A DNA stretch of 7,783 nt, taken from Thiotrichaceae bacterium. GTDB lineage: Bacteria; Pseudomonadota; Gammaproteobacteria; Thiotrichales; Thiotrichaceae. The stretch is from NCBI GenBank assembly GCA_027024625.1, contig JALVRY010000012.1, forward strand, positions 1 through 7,783. The letters are read 5' to 3'. Positions 1 to 5,863 of this stretch are shown here, one piece after another (the first letter of the stretch is position 1; each line of letters starts with the position of its first letter). The notes beneath the pieces are model-generated. The model worked only from the letters and a program-made list of their open reading frames with translations. It had not been told where the DNA came from and did no database searches. The position numbers were made by a program, and so were the translations under genes.

Positions 1-1176
1 TGGGATTTGTTTGGTGAGCAAGGCCACCCCATCCGTGCCACGATTTCAGACATGGGGCCGTTGATCTTATCTCGTCTACTTGAATTAAATGACACACAAG
101 AAGGTGTGTTAAATATTGCCTTCAAATTTGCCGATGACGAAGGCTTATTACTACTTGATCTCAAAGATTTACGATCCATGCTCCAATACATAGGGGAGCA
201 TCGAAAAGATTTTCAGAATAACTACGGCAATGTCAGTTCTGCTTCAATTGGCGCAATTCAACGACGTTTATTAGTTCTTGAACAACAAGGTGCTGAAAAC
301 TTTTTTTGTGAACCAGCGGTAGAACTGTGGGATTTTATGCGTACAGGCGCTAAAGGCTACGGACAAATCAATGTCTTGATGGCCAATAAGCTGGTCAATA
401 CCCCACGCCTCTATGCTACGTTCTTACTTTGGCTACTTTCTGAACTATTTGAAGAGCTGCCAGAAGTTGGCGATATGGACAAACCCAAATTAGTTTTCTT
501 TTTTGATGAAGCACACCTTCTGTTTAATGATGCTCCAAAAGCACTCATTGAGAAAGTGGAGCAAGTCGTCAAGCTTATCCGCTCAAAAGGTGTTGGCATC
601 TACTTTATCACCCAGAATCCTTTAGATATTCCAGAAGGTGTACTTGGTCAATTAGGTAACCGAATTCAACACGCACTGCGAGCCTATACACCTAAAGAAC
701 AAAAAGCCGTCCGGGCTGCCGCCAGTACATTTAGACAGAACCCCAATTTTGATACCGAAAAAGCCATTATGGAACTAGGTGTTGGAGAAGCATTAGTTTC
801 TGTTCTTGAAGATAAAGGTACGCCTAGCATGGTTGAAAAAACATTGATGTGTCCACCGCGTTCTCTAATGGGTGCTGCCAGCGATGCTGAAAAAGCCGAT
901 TTGCTCAGATTAAGTCCATTAGCAGGTCGTTACGACACAACTGTTGATCGTGACTCAGCCTATGAAATGCTCCAACGACGAGCTGAAGTAGCTGCCAGAG
1001 AAGCTGAGCAAGCTAAATTACAAGCAGAACAAGAGAAAGCTGAGCGCAAATCATCAGGAAGCCGACGGCAGGGTATTGGTGAAGCATTTGTCAAAAGTAT
1101 TGCACGAGCCGTTGGCAGCCGTGTCGGACGTCAAATTGTACGTGGGATACTCGGTTCTATTTTCAAAGGACGTTAG
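1..1176 (+). CDS. yjgR: YjgR-family (DUF853, HerA-like) P-loop ATPase, 3' part
   Basis: Partial gene: the reading frame is open to the left edge, so the first in-frame TTG at position 7 is not the start. 391 residues are visible; E. coli YjgR has about 500, so roughly 110 residues including the Walker A loop lie outside. Visible signatures are the WDLFGEQGHPIRATISDMGP segment at the edge, a Walker B with the sequence FFFDEAH near visible residues 166-172, a sensor-like ITQNP just after, and the stretch LGNRIQHALRAYTPKEQKAV. A charged Ala/Glu-rich segment (about visible residues 320-350) is probably a coiled coil, followed by the Gly/Arg-rich tail ending GRQIVRGILGSIFKGR that is typical of this family. 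The family belongs to the HerA/FtsK-type ATPases; its biological role is not well established. The stop codon overlaps the aroQ Shine-Dalgarno, so it may be cotranscribed with aroQ. Family assignment is firm, function is not. Confidence 0.93.
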   Translation, partial: WDLFGEQGHPIRATISDMGPLILSRLLELNDTQEGVLNIAFKFADDEGLLLLDLKDLRSMLQYIGEHRKDFQNNYGNVSSASIGAIQRRLLVLEQQGAENFFCEPAVELWDFMRTGAKGYGQINVLMANKLVNTPRLYATFLLWLLSELFEELPEVGDMDKPKLVFFFDEAHLLFNDAPKALIEKVEQVVKLIRSKGVGIYFITQNPLDIPEGVLGQLGNRIQHALRAYTPKEQKAVRAAASTFRQNPNFDTEKAIMELGVGEALVSVLEDKGTPSMVEKTLMCPPRSLMGAASDAEKADLLRLSPLAGRYDTTVDRDSAYEMLQRRAEVAAREAEQAKLQAEQEKAERKSSGSRRQGIGEAFVKSIARAVGSRVGRQIVRGILGSIFKGR

Positions 1177-1185
1177 GTAAATATA

Positions 1186-1632
1186 ATGCCAGATATTCTT
1201 TTACTTAATGGTCCTAACCTCAATTTACTCGGTAAACGTGAGCCTAGCCACTATGGTTCAGACACACTTAAGGATATTGAAAATAGACTGGAGAAATTTG
1301 CACAAAATGCGGGATTCACACTACAATCTTTTCAACATAATGCAGAATTTGAATTAATCAATAAAATTCATGCCGCAGTAGATGACAATATTCGCTTTAT
1401 ATTGTTTAATCCTGCGGCATTTACGCACACAAGCATTGCTCTACGCGATGCTCTACTAGGAGTAAGCATACCCTTTATCGAGATTCACATTTCAAATGTG
1501 CATCGGCGAGAGACATTCCGCCATCAATCTTACTTTTCTGATATTGCAGTAGGAACGATTATTGGTTTGGGTACACAAGGGTATGAATTAGCATTACATG
1601 CAGCGATCAAAACGCTGTCATCACCAACATAA
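1186..1632 (+). CDS. aroQ: type II 3-dehydroquinate dehydratase
   Basis: Converts 3-dehydroquinate to 3-dehydroshikimate in the shikimate pathway, in the cytoplasm. At 148 residues it has the normal length for the small dodecameric type II enzyme. Seen: [13 protein letters not shown] (residues 8-20) with the catalytic Arg18 and Tyr23, NPAAFTHTS (75-83) with substrate-binding Asn75 and His81, and [14 protein letters not shown] (99-112) with the catalytic His101. The usual QSNAE motif reads QHNAE (50-54), a Ser-to-His change at 51. The ATG is preceded by AGGT at 1175-1178 with 7 bases spacing, overlapping the stop of the upstream ATPase gene. It stands directly before accB, as in Pseudomonas and many other gammaproteobacteria. 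The link between the two is genomic only; the pathways are different. Confidence 0.97.
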   Translation: MPDILLLNGPNLNLLGKREPSHYGSDTLKDIENRLEKFAQNAGFTLQSFQHNAEFELINKIHAAVDDNIRFILFNPAAFTHTSIALRDALLGVSIPFIEIHISNVHRRETFRHQSYFSDIAVGTIIGLGTQGYELALHAAIKTLSSPT

Positions 1633-1644
1633 GGGCAACATAAA

Positions 1645-2118
1645 ATGGATGTTCGCAAGATAAAAAAACTCATTGAAATGGTAGACTCCAGCGGAATTGC
1701 TGAAATAGAGATCAAGGATGGTGACGACTCAATCCGCATCAGTCGTGCAACCTCCGCCGTTACCGTACAAACAGCATCTCCTGCACCTGTAGCTACTGCA
1801 CCCATCGCAGCAGTTCCTGATCCAGCTCCAACCACTACCGCACCAGAAGAAGAAGCATCAGCTCCTGCCACTACTGAACCAACTGTGCATACCGTTAATT
1901 CACCTATGGTTGGTACATTTTATGCAGCCTCTTCTCCAACCGCCAAAGATTTTGTTTCAGTTGGTGATAGCGTATCTATTGGCGATACACTTTGCATCAT
2001 TGAAGCAATGAAAATGCTCAACCAAATCGAATCTGACAAAGCCGGGATTATTAAGGCGATATTAGTTGAAAACGAACAGCCTGTAGAATTTGGGCAACCA
2101 CTCTTTGAAATCGAATAA
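1645..2118 (+). CDS. accB: biotin carboxyl carrier protein of acetyl-CoA carboxylase
   Basis: Carries the biotin that shuttles carboxyl groups between biotin carboxylase (AccC) and the carboxyltransferase (AccA/AccD) in the first committed step of fatty acid synthesis. 157 residues, normal length. The N-terminal segment (1-35) starts [20 protein letters not shown], as in other AccB proteins. An Ala/Pro/Thr-rich flexible linker covers about 36-80. The biotinyl domain (about 81-157) carries [11 protein letters not shown] with the biotin-accepting Lys123. The protruding thumb loop characteristic of AccB is present at about 95-108 ([13 protein letters not shown]). Translation starts at an ATG preceded by AAGGG (1631-1635, 9 bases spacing), which overlaps the aroQ stop. 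Only 12 bases separate it from aroQ and 14 from accC, so it is expected to be in one operon with both. Confidence 0.98.
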   Translation: MDVRKIKKLIEMVDSSGIAEIEIKDGDDSIRISRATSAVTVQTASPAPVATAPIAAVPDPAPTTTAPEEEASAPATTEPTVHTVNSPMVGTFYAASSPTAKDFVSVGDSVSIGDTLCIIEAMKMLNQIESDKAGIIKAILVENEQPVEFGQPLFEIE

Positions 2119-2132
2119 GCGAGGTTGCTAGC

Positions 2133-3479
2133 ATGCTAAAGAAGGTTCTTATCGCCAATCGTGGCGAAATTGCACTACGCATACTTCGTGCTTGTCGCGA
2201 ATTAGGTATCAAAACCGTTGCAATTCACTCAACTGCAGACCGTGATTTGAAACATGTCCGATTGGCTGATGAAGCTGTTTGTATCGGTCCTCCCTCCTCA
2301 TCTGATAGTTATCTTAATATTCCCGCCATTATCAGTGCAGCTGAAGTAACAGGTGCTGATGCAATTCATCCCGGATACGGTTTCTTATCTGAAAATGCTG
2401 ACTTTGCAGAACGTGTTGAATCCAGCGGATTTACATTTATTGGCCCCAAAGCCGAAACAATACGTTTAATGGGCGATAAGATTTCTGCAATCGAAGCAAT
2501 GAAAGCTGCCAATGTACCCTGTGTTCCTGGTTCTGACGGACCACTCAACACCGATGATGCTGAATATTGTTTGCAACTTGGTGAACAAATTGGCTACCCC
2601 GTTATTATCAAAGCAACGGGCGGCGGCGGTGGTCGTGGCATGCGTGTTGTTACTTGTGGAGAAGACTTACTTGAGGCAATCACTTTAACTCAAACAGAAG
2701 CAAGAAATACGTTTGGCAATGAAGTCGTTTACATGGAGAAATACCTCCAAACACCTCGACATATTGAATTCCAAGTACTTTCAGATAAGCACGGCAATGC
2801 CATTCACCTATGCGAACGTGATTGTTCGATGCAGCGTCGCCATCAAAAAGTTGTTGAAGAAGCACCAGCGCCGGGGATTACTGATGAAATGCGAAAAAAC
2901 TTAGGTAAAATCGTCGCCGATGCTTGTACAAAAATTGACTATCACGGTGCTGGAACTTTCGAATTTCTTTATGAAAATGGGGAATTCTACTTCATTGAAA
3001 TGAATACGCGCCTTCAAGTAGAACACCCCGTAACCGAGTTAATTACAGGAATCGACTTAGTTAAACAGCAACTATTTATCGCGGCTGGTAAAGAACTTAG
3101 CATCACGCAAGATGATATCAAAATTAATGGTCATGCAATTGAATGTCGCATAAACGCTGAAGACCCTGATACTTTCATGCCATCTCCTGGCACCATTACT
3201 CGCTATCATGCACCCGGTGGTTTAGGTGTTCGGGTTGATTCACATATATACGCAGAATATAGTGTCCCACCTTATTATGACTCAATGATTGGAAAATTAA
3301 TTGTTCATGGAACCAGCCGTAAGACAGCCATTCGCCGTATGCAGGGTGCATTAACAGAAATGTTAATCGATGGAATTAAAACGAATATACCGTTACAGAA
3401 AAAAATTCTCGACGATGAAAACTTCTATGCTGGTGGTGCAGATATTCATTACCTTGAAAAGAAACTTGGGCTTCAATGA
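2133..3479 (+). CDS. accC: biotin carboxylase subunit of acetyl-CoA carboxylase
   Basis: ATP-dependent carboxylation of the biotin on AccB using bicarbonate. 448 residues, against 449 in E. coli. Domains in order: N-terminal preATP-grasp domain (about 1-114, starting [17 protein letters not shown]), ATP-grasp domain with the glycine-rich lid loop GGGGGRGM (163-170), and the C-terminal biotin carboxylase domain (about 335-446). Residues known to be catalytic or ligand-binding in E. coli AccC are all found, shifted by at most one: Lys116, Lys160, His210, Lys239, Glu277, Glu289, Asn291, Arg293, Gln295, Glu297 and Arg339. The ATG is preceded by GAGG at 2121-2124 with 8 bases spacing. The stop TGA overlaps the prmA start as ATGA. 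No sign of damage; the enzyme should be active. Confidence 0.98.
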   Translation: MLKKVLIANRGEIALRILRACRELGIKTVAIHSTADRDLKHVRLADEAVCIGPPSSSDSYLNIPAIISAAEVTGADAIHPGYGFLSENADFAERVESSGFTFIGPKAETIRLMGDKISAIEAMKAANVPCVPGSDGPLNTDDAEYCLQLGEQIGYPVIIKATGGGGGRGMRVVTCGEDLLEAITLTQTEARNTFGNEVVYMEKYLQTPRHIEFQVLSDKHGNAIHLCERDCSMQRRHQKVVEEAPAPGITDEMRKNLGKIVADACTKIDYHGAGTFEFLYENGEFYFIEMNTRLQVEHPVTELITGIDLVKQQLFIAAGKELSITQDDIKINGHAIECRINAEDPDTFMPSPGTITRYHAPGGLGVRVDSHIYAEYSVPPYYDSMIGKLIVHGTSRKTAIRRMQGALTEMLIDGIKTNIPLQKKILDDENFYAGGADIHYLEKKLGLQ

Positions 3480-4375
3480 GTTCAAAAGTTTCTTGGCAAC
3501 AGGTTATTTGCCGAACAAGTCGAGAATACCAGCAAGCTATTTCTGATAAGTTAGAGGCTACAGGTGCAGCCTCTATCACTTATCAAGATGCAGGCGATCA
3601 ACCTGTGCTTGAGCCTTTGCCCGGTGAAACGCCTTTGTGGAATGACATCATAATCACGGGATTATTTGCTGAAAATTTTGAGAAAATTCCCACACTCCTC
3701 TTTTCACTAAAAGACGATACTGCGTGGAAAATTAAAGAACTTCGAACAGAAGTATTAGAAGATCAAGACTGGGAAAGAGCATGGATGGAAGATTTCCACC
3801 CAATGAAGTTTGGTGATAACTTATGGATTTATCCTAGCTGGTCGGAAATTCCAAATGATGATAGCGTCAAAATTCTCCTCGATCCTGGCTTAGCATTCGG
3901 CACAGGAACACACCCTACAACCGCTTTATGCCTAGAGTGGTTAGATCAAAATCCACCAAAAAGCCAATCTGTTATCGACTTTGGTTGTGGCTCAGGCATT
4001 TTAGCTATTGCCGCAGCAAAACTAGGTGCTTCATCCATTATTGCAACCGATATTGATGAACAGGCATTGGTTGCAAGCAAAGAAAATATGCGAAGAAACC
4101 ACATAGAAGAAAATGCTATATCCACTTGTTACCCTGACAAACTACCCCAACAGCCCGTTGATTTGGTGCTTGCAAATATACTATCTGGCCCACTGATTGA
4201 ACTATCTAAATCATTGATTGATCTCATTAAACCATCAGGACAACTTGTGTTATCTGGAATATTACACACACAACATAATGCAATTGTAGAAACTTATTCA
4301 CAATATCTCCGTAATATTAAAGTCAAGCAGTTGAGCGATTGGCTTCGTATTTCAGGTCAAAAAATAGACAATTAA
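3476..4375 (+). CDS. prmA: ribosomal protein L11 methyltransferase
   Basis: SAM-dependent trimethylation of ribosomal protein L11 in the cytoplasm. 299 residues, close to the usual 293 or so. The N-terminal substrate-recognition domain (about 1-60) includes the family signature [12 protein letters not shown] (44-55). The catalytic Rossmann-type domain has [16 protein letters not shown] (134-149), SAM-binding motif I DFGCGSG (168-174), the acidic residue pair of ATDID (190-194) and the LANILSGPL motif (232-240); the protein ends with the typical DWLRISGQK segment. The start ATG shares four bases with the accC stop (ATGA), and only a weak Shine-Dalgarno (TTGGG) precedes it, so translation is probably coupled to accC. 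It is the last gene of the compact operon; the next gene is 430 bases away. Confidence 0.97.
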   Translation: MSSKVSWQQVICRTSREYQQAISDKLEATGAASITYQDAGDQPVLEPLPGETPLWNDIIITGLFAENFEKIPTLLFSLKDDTAWKIKELRTEVLEDQDWERAWMEDFHPMKFGDNLWIYPSWSEIPNDDSVKILLDPGLAFGTGTHPTTALCLEWLDQNPPKSQSVIDFGCGSGILAIAAAKLGASSIIATDIDEQALVASKENMRRNHIEENAISTCYPDKLPQQPVDLVLANILSGPLIELSKSLIDLIKPSGQLVLSGILHTQHNAIVETYSQYLRNIKVKQLSDWLRISGQKIDN

Positions 4376-4541
4376 TTAATCAATCCAAAGCTATAAATTA
4401 AAATAATGATAAATGGCTCTATTTTTCTCCCAAACAGCTGAGACAATCACCTATTTATCTCCTAGAATAGATATCACTAATTAAGGCTTGCTACTGCTAT
4501 TAAATTGATATTTATAGCTTATCTAAAATGCTATCTCCTAG
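4376..4541. other. AT-rich gap after prmA, with 11-base inverted repeat pair
   Basis: No coding region is seen here. AAGCTATAAAT at 4388-4398 is exactly complementary to ATTTATAGCTT at 4510-4520, with 111 bases between the arms. The spacing is too long and the arms too AT-rich for a simple terminator, so it may be a decayed element or chance. The 10-base string TATCTCCTAG occurs directly repeated at 4456-4465 and 4532-4541; the second copy contains the CTAG at the left edge of the MITE. I do not see a GC-rich hairpin plus T-tract, so the 3' end of the prmA transcript is not clear. Confidence 0.5.
4538..4541. repeat. left copy of CTAG target duplication
   Basis: CTAG directly abuts the left terminal inverted repeat of the MITE and is matched by an identical CTAG at 4701-4704. 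Because CTAG is itself palindromic, it could alternatively be read as an outward extension of the terminal repeats to 22 bases (4538-4704). Confidence 0.7.
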
Positions 4542-4700
4542 GAGGCTGTCTGAGAATAGCAAGCGTAGCAAAAATCTGGCTGATTAGTGCCTATTTTTCG
4601 TTCAAATAAGAAGAATGGTTGTTCCCTTTGACGAATTTGAACGGGAAATAGGTGCAATCAGACAGATTTGCAGTAGCTTGTTCTATTCTCAGACAGCCTC
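4542..4700. mobile_element. MITE, 159 bases, flanked by a CTAG duplication
   Basis: The element starts with GAGGCTGTCTGAGAATAG (4542-4559) and ends with its perfect reverse complement (4683-4700), an 18-base terminal inverted repeat. It is flanked on both sides by CTAG (4538-4541 and 4701-4704), consistent with a 4-base target duplication. The complementarity continues inward imperfectly: for example 4591-4607 pairs with 4635-4651 at 15 of 17 positions, so the whole unit could fold into one long hairpin with a small loop near 4610-4630. No open reading frame of useful size is present, so it must have been moved by a transposase elsewhere. The GAGGCTGTCT-type ends and the CTAG target recall DDE elements of the IS5/IS1182 kind; that assignment is an inference from memory, not a search. 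It separates prmA from the DUF3426 gene. Confidence 0.88.
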
Positions 4701-4704
4701 CTAG
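4701..4704. repeat. right copy of CTAG target duplication
   Basis: CTAG directly abuts the right terminal inverted repeat of the MITE. Same reservation as for the left copy: the palindromic sequence does not distinguish a target duplication from part of the element. Confidence 0.7.
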
Positions 4705-4805
4705 CTCCATAAACAGGACTACAATGATTCATTTCATTATTTAATAAACACAAAGTAAACCTTAATTTACCCAAGACGTTAGCCAGTAGAGGTTCTAATA
4801 AATTC

Positions 4806-5585
4806 ATGTACAGCCAGTGCGACAATTGCCAAGCCATATTTAGAGTTACGATGAAAGAGCTAGCGGCTGCTCAGGGGCTATTACGCTGTGGTGAATGTGG
4901 TAGTACATTTGATGCAATGAAATCACTTAGCACAACGCTACCAGAAGACCGTAAGTTTGCTAAAAAGAAAGAATTAGAAAAAGAAGTCGCCTCTGTAGAT
5001 AAGAAAAAAATAACAAAAAGAAAAAAGATTTACTTATCTCCCCTAACAAAGACTCCTGAAAATCAAAAGTCTAGCACTCAAGATCACTCTTACCGATTAC
5101 GACGAAAAAATAAATCTCACTCAACTAAGTTCTTATTAATTGCACTTATTAGCTTGTCTCTCTTACTCATGGCTCAAATACTCTATAAACAAAAAGATTG
5201 GTTAGCAAAACAATCTATTACAGCGGGTATGACACGAGCCTTCTGTAAAGTAGCAGGCTGTGAAATAGACACACGTAGAGATATTACAAAGATACGGATG
5301 CTGAATAAAAATATTTATTCACATCCTAATGAACCAAACTCTCTTGTTGTTAGCGCATCATTAGAAAATATTGCCAAGTTTGACCAGCCTTACCCCTTAA
5401 TTGAAATCAGCTTACTTAACTCAAAATCTGATATTGTTGCCCTTCGCCGCTTTACTCCAAAAGAATATTTACGCAACAAATATAAAAAGGGTGAATTAAT
5501 GAAAAACGGTAAGTCAGTTGAATTAAAGTTACACATTGCCGATCCTGGCAAAGATGCAATACGCTTTCAATTTAAGTTTTTATAA
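4806..5585 (+). CDS. zinc-ribbon / DUF3426 single-span membrane protein
   Basis: 259 residues. The N-terminus is a zinc ribbon of the MJ0042 type: Cys5-X2-Cys8 and Cys28-X2-Cys31 in the context QCDNCQAIFRVT and LRCGECGSTFDA. A Lys/Glu-rich, probably disordered, linker (about 50-107) leads to one membrane segment (about 109-127, FLLIALISLSLLLMAQILY). The C-terminal DUF3426 domain (about 130-259) has the Cys147/Cys152 pair (FCKVAGCEI) and the ASLENIAKFDQPYPLIEISL stretch typical of the family. By orientation of the positive linker, the ribbon should be cytoplasmic and DUF3426 periplasmic. The function is not known. The start is chosen because the zinc ribbon begins five codons later; GAGG at 4789-4792 is 13 bases upstream, longer than ideal. 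In relatives this gene follows prmA directly and precedes dusB-fis; here a MITE lies before it and no dusB after it. Confidence 0.9.
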   Translation: MYSQCDNCQAIFRVTMKELAAAQGLLRCGECGSTFDAMKSLSTTLPEDRKFAKKKELEKEVASVDKKKITKRKKIYLSPLTKTPENQKSSTQDHSYRLRRKNKSHSTKFLLIALISLSLLLMAQILYKQKDWLAKQSITAGMTRAFCKVAGCEIDTRRDITKIRMLNKNIYSHPNEPNSLVVSASLENIAKFDQPYPLIEISLLNSKSDIVALRRFTPKEYLRNKYKKGELMKNGKSVELKLHIADPGKDAIRFQFKFL

Positions 5586-5602
5586 ACTTACCTACATTTT
5601 TT
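5573..5602 (+). terminator. weak candidate terminator at the DUF3426 gene end
   Basis: TAAGTTT (5573-5579) and AAACTTA (5584-5590) form a perfect 7-base-pair stem with a TTAT loop; the loop and right arm include the stop codon TAA. Six bases later comes a run of six T (5597-5602). The stem has only one G-C pair and the T-run is detached, so a working intrinsic terminator is uncertain. Confidence 0.3.
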
Positions 5603-5789
5603 CTCCCATCATTGCCACACCAAAGCTAAAATTATTAAACTCAATAAAGTTATTATCCACTGAGATAACATAGGTATAGCAAAAAACTTTTGGCTTCATC
5701 TGCCTGTATCTTTTTCTGGAAAAATTAAATACACCCAAATGTAAAATAACTGCTTTTCGATCAGCACCCATAAAATTTATAAATGCTAC
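5586..5789. other. AT-rich gap between convergent genes
   Basis: Apart from the weak hairpin at its left end and the palindrome that follows at 5790, I see nothing coding or clearly regulatory here. Short local inverted repeats such as TTATC/GATAA (about 5652-5667) and ATTTATAAAT are within what such AT-rich sequence gives by chance. No remnant of dusB or fis was recognised. Confidence 0.5.
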
Positions 5790-5854
5790 TTTTCAGCTGG
5801 AATTTCTCGGATGATAAAACAGCTCTGTTTCGGTCCAAGAAAACCAGCTAAAAA
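5790..5854. repeat. 65-base imperfect palindrome between convergent genes
   Basis: The outer arms TTTTCAGCTGG (5790-5800) and CCAGCTAAAAA (5844-5854) pair at 10 of 11 positions. Pairing continues inward with gaps and mismatches (ATTTCTCGGA against TCCAAGAAAA) and closes with AAACAG/CTGTTT at 5816-5829. The T-run precedes and the A-run follows the stem on the plus strand, and the same is true on the minus strand, so it lacks the trailing T-tract of an intrinsic terminator in either direction. It ends nine bases from the stop codon of the minus-strand surface protein gene. It could be an RNA-stabilising hairpin, a short REP-like or MITE-like repeat, or chance. Confidence 0.6.
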
Positions 5855-5863
5855 CCATCTTTC

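Noticed and set aside
411..599. 62-residue minus-strand reading frame inside the YjgR-type gene
   Set aside because: It lies wholly opposite a well-conserved gene, with a Ser-rich product that resembles no family; a shadow frame.
1530..1871. 113-residue minus-strand frame spanning the aroQ-accB junction
   Set aside because: Its Ala/Gly/Val-rich product mirrors the Ala/Pro/Thr linker of AccB; no independent support.
2366..2904. Three frames of 61-63 residues on both strands inside accC
   Set aside because: All overlap highly conserved accC sequence and have no recognisable product.
3376..3579. 67-residue minus-strand frame over the accC-prmA junction
   Set aside because: Shadow of two conserved overlapping genes, without a Shine-Dalgarno or known family.
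4483..4500. Resemblance of the reverse complement (TTAATAGCAGTAGCAAGCC) to the left part of the MITE (GAATAGCAAGCGTAGCAA)
   Set aside because: Needs gaps to align and is too short and AT-rich to be distinguished from chance; not strong enough to call a second element copy.
4705..4805. Search for a sigma-70 promoter of the DUF3426 gene
   Set aside because: TACAAT near 4720 resembles a -10 box, but there is no acceptable -35 box at the proper distance; no promoter is called.
5711..5724. Possible small hairpin TTTTTC/GAAAAA
   Set aside because: The two arms leave only two bases for the loop, and no T-run or other signal goes with it.
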